Source: Streptomyces sp. NBC_01255 (lineage in GTDB: Bacteria; Actinomycetota; Actinomycetes; Streptomycetales; Streptomycetaceae). Taken from it: a DNA stretch of 64,000 nt. How positions within the stretch are numbered: position 1 is the stretch's first letter; each line of letters starts with the position of its first letter. The notes beneath the pieces were generated by a model, which worked only from the letters and a program-made list of their open reading frames with translations, was not told the DNA's origin and did not search any database. Positions 61,777 to 64,000 of the stretch are shown here, in pieces. The stretch lies in the NCBI RefSeq assembly GCF_036226445.1, contig NZ_CP108474.1, forward strand, positions 5,952,001 through 6,016,000. Direction: 5' to 3'. Made by a program: the position numbers and the translations under genes.

Positions 61777-64000
61777 ATGCGATTCGCGGTGCTGGGGGAG
61801 ACGTCCGTACGGACCGAGGACGGGCGGCCTGTCCGGGTGCCGGAGCTCAAGGTGCGGGCCCTGCTCGCGGCCCTGCTCGTCGACGCGGGACGGCCGGTCG
61901 CCGCGTACCGGCTCGTCGACGACCTGTGGGGCGACGAACCGCCCGGCAGCCCGCTGCGGGCCCTCCAGGCCAAGGTCTCCCAGCTGCGCCGCGCCCTGGA
62001 CGAGGCCGAGCCCGGCGGGCGCGAGCTCGTCGTCACGCGGGCCCCCGGCTACCTCCTCGCCGTACCCGAAGGGGCCCTGGACGCCCACCGGTTCGCGGCG
62101 CTCACCGCCCGCGCCCGGGACACGGCCGCGCCGCGCGCCCGGGCGGAGCTCCTCGGCGAGGCCCTCGGCCTGTGGCGGGGGCCCGCGTTCGCGGACTTCG
62201 CCGCCGAGCCGTTCGCCCGGGCGGCGGCCGACCGCTTGGAGGAGGAGCGGCTCTCCGCGCGCGAGACGCTGGCCGAGACGCGCCTGGAACTCGGCGAACA
62301 CGACCTGCTGGCAGGCGAGTTGGCGGAGCTCGTGGCCCGCCACCCGCTGCGCGAACGCCTGCGCGCCGTACAGCTGCGGGCCTTGTACCGCGCGGGCCGG
62401 CAGAGCGAGGCGCTCGCCGGGTACGAGGAGCTGCGCGCCCTCCTCGCCGACGAGCTCGGGCTCGACCCGAGCCCCGAACTGGCCGCGCTCCACACGGCGA
62501 TGCTGCGGCAGGACGCCGACCTGTCGCTTCCCGCGTCGGCGGCTGTGCCGGCGTCGGGATCCGCGCCCGCGACCGGCCCGGCGGTCGTCGGCGGGTCCGC
62601 GCGGGGCAACCTCCCCGTGCCGCTCAGCGGAATCGTCGGCCGTGACGAGGCCGTGGCGGAGGTGACCGGACTGCTGCGCGAGCGGCGGCTCGTCACCCTG
62701 ACCGGACCCGGCGGCGTCGGGAAGACCCGGCTGGCCGTCGAGGCGGCCCGGCAGGTGGAGGAGGCGTTCCCGGACGGCGCCTGGCTCGTCGAGTTCGCCG
62801 GTGCGGGCGGCGAGCTCGCCGAGGTCGTCGCCGCCGCGCTCGAACTGCGCGACGACGGCGTGTGGGGGCTGCGGCCCGACGGGGAACGGCCGCCCACCAC
62901 GGCGGAGCGGCTCGCCGAGGTCCTGCGCGGGCGACGCACCCTGCTCGTCCTGGACAACTGCGAGCACGTCGTCGACGAGGCCGCCTCCCTCGCCGAACTC
63001 CTGCTGCGCGCCGCACCCGGCCTCGTCGTCCTGACGACGAGCCAGGAGCCGCTGGCGCTCGCGGGCGAGACGCTGTGGGCGGTGGAACCGCTCGACGCGG
63101 ACGGCGCGGTCGCCCTGTTCACGGCCCGCGCGACCGCCTCCTCGCCCGGCTTCACCCTCGACGCTCCCGCCCTGGAGGCGGTACGGGGAATCTGCCGCCG
63201 CCTCGACGGCATCCCGCTCGCCCTGGAGCTGGCCGCGACCCGCGTCCGCGCCCTCGGGGTGCACGGCCTCCTGACACGGCTCGACGACCGGTTCCGGCTG
63301 CTCGACTCGGGGCTGCGCGGCGCGCCCGCCCGACAGGCCACTCTCCGGGCGGTCATCGACTGGAGCTGGGACCTGCTGAGCGCACCGGAGCGGACGGTAC
63401 TGCGCCGCCTCGCCGTCCACGCGGAGGGCTGCACCCTGGCGGCGGCGGAGTCCGTCTGCGCGGGGGAGAGCGCGGCGGACGGAGACGGTGACGTCATCGC
63501 AGGGGACGTGCTCGGGCTGCTCGCGCGGCTCGTGGACCGCTCGCTCGTCGTGGCCGTCGACGGGCCGGACGGGCCGCGCTACCGGCTGCTGGAATCCGTG
63601 GCCGCGTACTGCCTCGAACGGCTGCGGGACGAGGGCGAGACCGAGGCCGTACGGGAACGCCACCTCGCGTACCACCTCCGCGTCGCCGAGGAGGCCGGGC
63701 CCGCCCTGCGCGGCCCCGACCAGCGGCGTCGCCTCGCGCAGCTCGACGCCGAGACCCCGAACCTGCGGGCGGCCCTGGACCGGGCGCTCACCGCGCCCGG
63801 CGGCGCCGGGGCGAGCGCGGGGGCCGCGCTCCGGCTCGTCGACGCGCTCGCCTGGTACTGGATCATGCGCGGGCGGCTCGGCGAGGCGCTCCGCTCGGCG
63901 ACGGCGGCGCTGCGGGCGCACCCGGACGGCGGCGCCGACGACGAACCGGGGCTCGCCGTGCCGAGGGCCCGCGTGGGGGTCTGGCGCACGGGGCTCGCCG
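61777..64000 (+). CDS. SARP/AfsR-type regulator with NB-ARC ATPase (runs off the right edge)
   Basis: At least 741 codons are visible. The winged-helix DNA-binding domain starts MRFAVLGETSVRTEDGRPVR then VPELKVRALLAALLVDAG. The BTAD domain follows at ~100-245. An NB-ARC ATPase has its P-loop GPGGVGKT from 310 and Walker B RTLLVLDNCEH. The TPR-like region beyond is cut by the window end. Such regulators activate secondary-metabolite clusters, which fits its place beside the ketosynthase/cyclase/P450 genes. Confidence 0.9.
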   Translation, partial: MRFAVLGETSVRTEDGRPVRVPELKVRALLAALLVDAGRPVAAYRLVDDLWGDEPPGSPLRALQAKVSQLRRALDEAEPGGRELVVTRAPGYLLAVPEGALDAHRFAALTARARDTAAPRARAELLGEALGLWRGPAFADFAAEPFARAAADRLEEERLSARETLAETRLELGEHDLLAGELAELVARHPLRERLRAVQLRALYRAGRQSEALAGYEELRALLADELGLDPSPELAALHTAMLRQDADLSLPASAAVPASGSAPATGPAVVGGSARGNLPVPLSGIVGRDEAVAEVTGLLRERRLVTLTGPGGVGKTRLAVEAARQVEEAFPDGAWLVEFAGAGGELAEVVAAALELRDDGVWGLRPDGERPPTTAERLAEVLRGRRTLLVLDNCEHVVDEAASLAELLLRAAPGLVVLTTSQEPLALAGETLWAVEPLDADGAVALFTARATASSPGFTLDAPALEAVRGICRRLDGIPLALELAATRVRALGVHGLLTRLDDRFRLLDSGLRGAPARQATLRAVIDWSWDLLSAPERTVLRRLAVHAEGCTLAAAESVCAGESAADGDGDVIAGDVLGLLARLVDRSLVVAVDGPDGPRYRLLESVAAYCLERLRDEGETEAVRERHLAYHLRVAEEAGPALRGPDQRRRLAQLDAETPNLRAALDRALTAPGGAGASAGAALRLVDALAWYWIMRGRLGEALRSATAALRAHPDGGADDEPGLAVPRARVGVWRTGLA

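Overview
The window looks like a chromosomal segment of a Streptomyces or close relative. The evidence is very high GC with strong third-position GC bias, frequent GTG starts, 4-bp ATGA/GTGA overlaps, rare TTA codons, and families typical of streptomycetes (SAV_2336/FxsT-type STAND protein, DUF2252, OhrR, SARP, WXG-like cassettes). All annotation comes from reading the sequence; no database search was run.

Left part (1-11.5 kb) is accessory and partly decayed. It has a duplicated LysR fragment, an intact LysR gene divergent from a VOC protein and a DHA2 MFS exporter, a DUF4097 protein, an S9 peptidase, DUF4287 and RibD-like proteins, and a cluster of broken genes (DUF998, haloalkane dehalogenase, an MFS/NAD(P)-binding chimera) beside an ArsR/DUF5937 regulator. 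The DUF4097 and RibD-like genes share a promoter with paired 12-bp palindromes 44 bp apart.

11.5-28.4 kb carries two paralogous WXG-like/large protein/lipoprotein triads. The left copy has a frameshift in its large gene. Each is preceded by a ~200-bp repeat ending like a tRNA 3' end. Between them lies a fructan-utilisation locus: secreted GH32 fructanase with nested inserts, fructokinase, sugar ABC transporter and LacI regulator, with two pairs of identically spaced operators. That locus is bracketed by direct repeats of an Uma2 gene.

28.4-37.6 kb is mostly ordinary chromosome: a secreted CinY-like protein, GAP membrane protein, K+ channel, DUF2252, carboxymuconolactone decarboxylase-like protein, membrane proteins and a Tat-exported phospholipase C.

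37.8-51.1 kb is the most striking region. One operon encodes an alpha/beta hydrolase, a caspase with an effector-associated domain, a small peptide with a tandem repeat and a HExxH peptide-modifying protein. A second encodes a VMAP protein carrying the same type of effector-associated domain, a MoxR AAA+ ATPase, and a 1527-aa protein fusing a vWA-like/SAV_2336 region to NB-ARC and TPR. A cation:proton antiporter sits between them. In-frame TTA codons occur in all three transcription units and were not seen elsewhere in the window. This reads as a regulated conflict or cell-death system joined to a RiPP-like module.

51.2-64.0 kb holds the Ohr/OhrR pair with a perfect operator and then a probable small biosynthetic cluster: ketosynthase, ACP, class II terpene-cyclase-like protein, Nudix, P450, WS/DGAT-type acyltransferase, MFS exporter, flavodoxin-fold oxidoreductase and SDR. 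It ends with a SARP/AfsR-type regulator, cut by the window edge, whose promoter carries an 11-bp-phased heptamer array.
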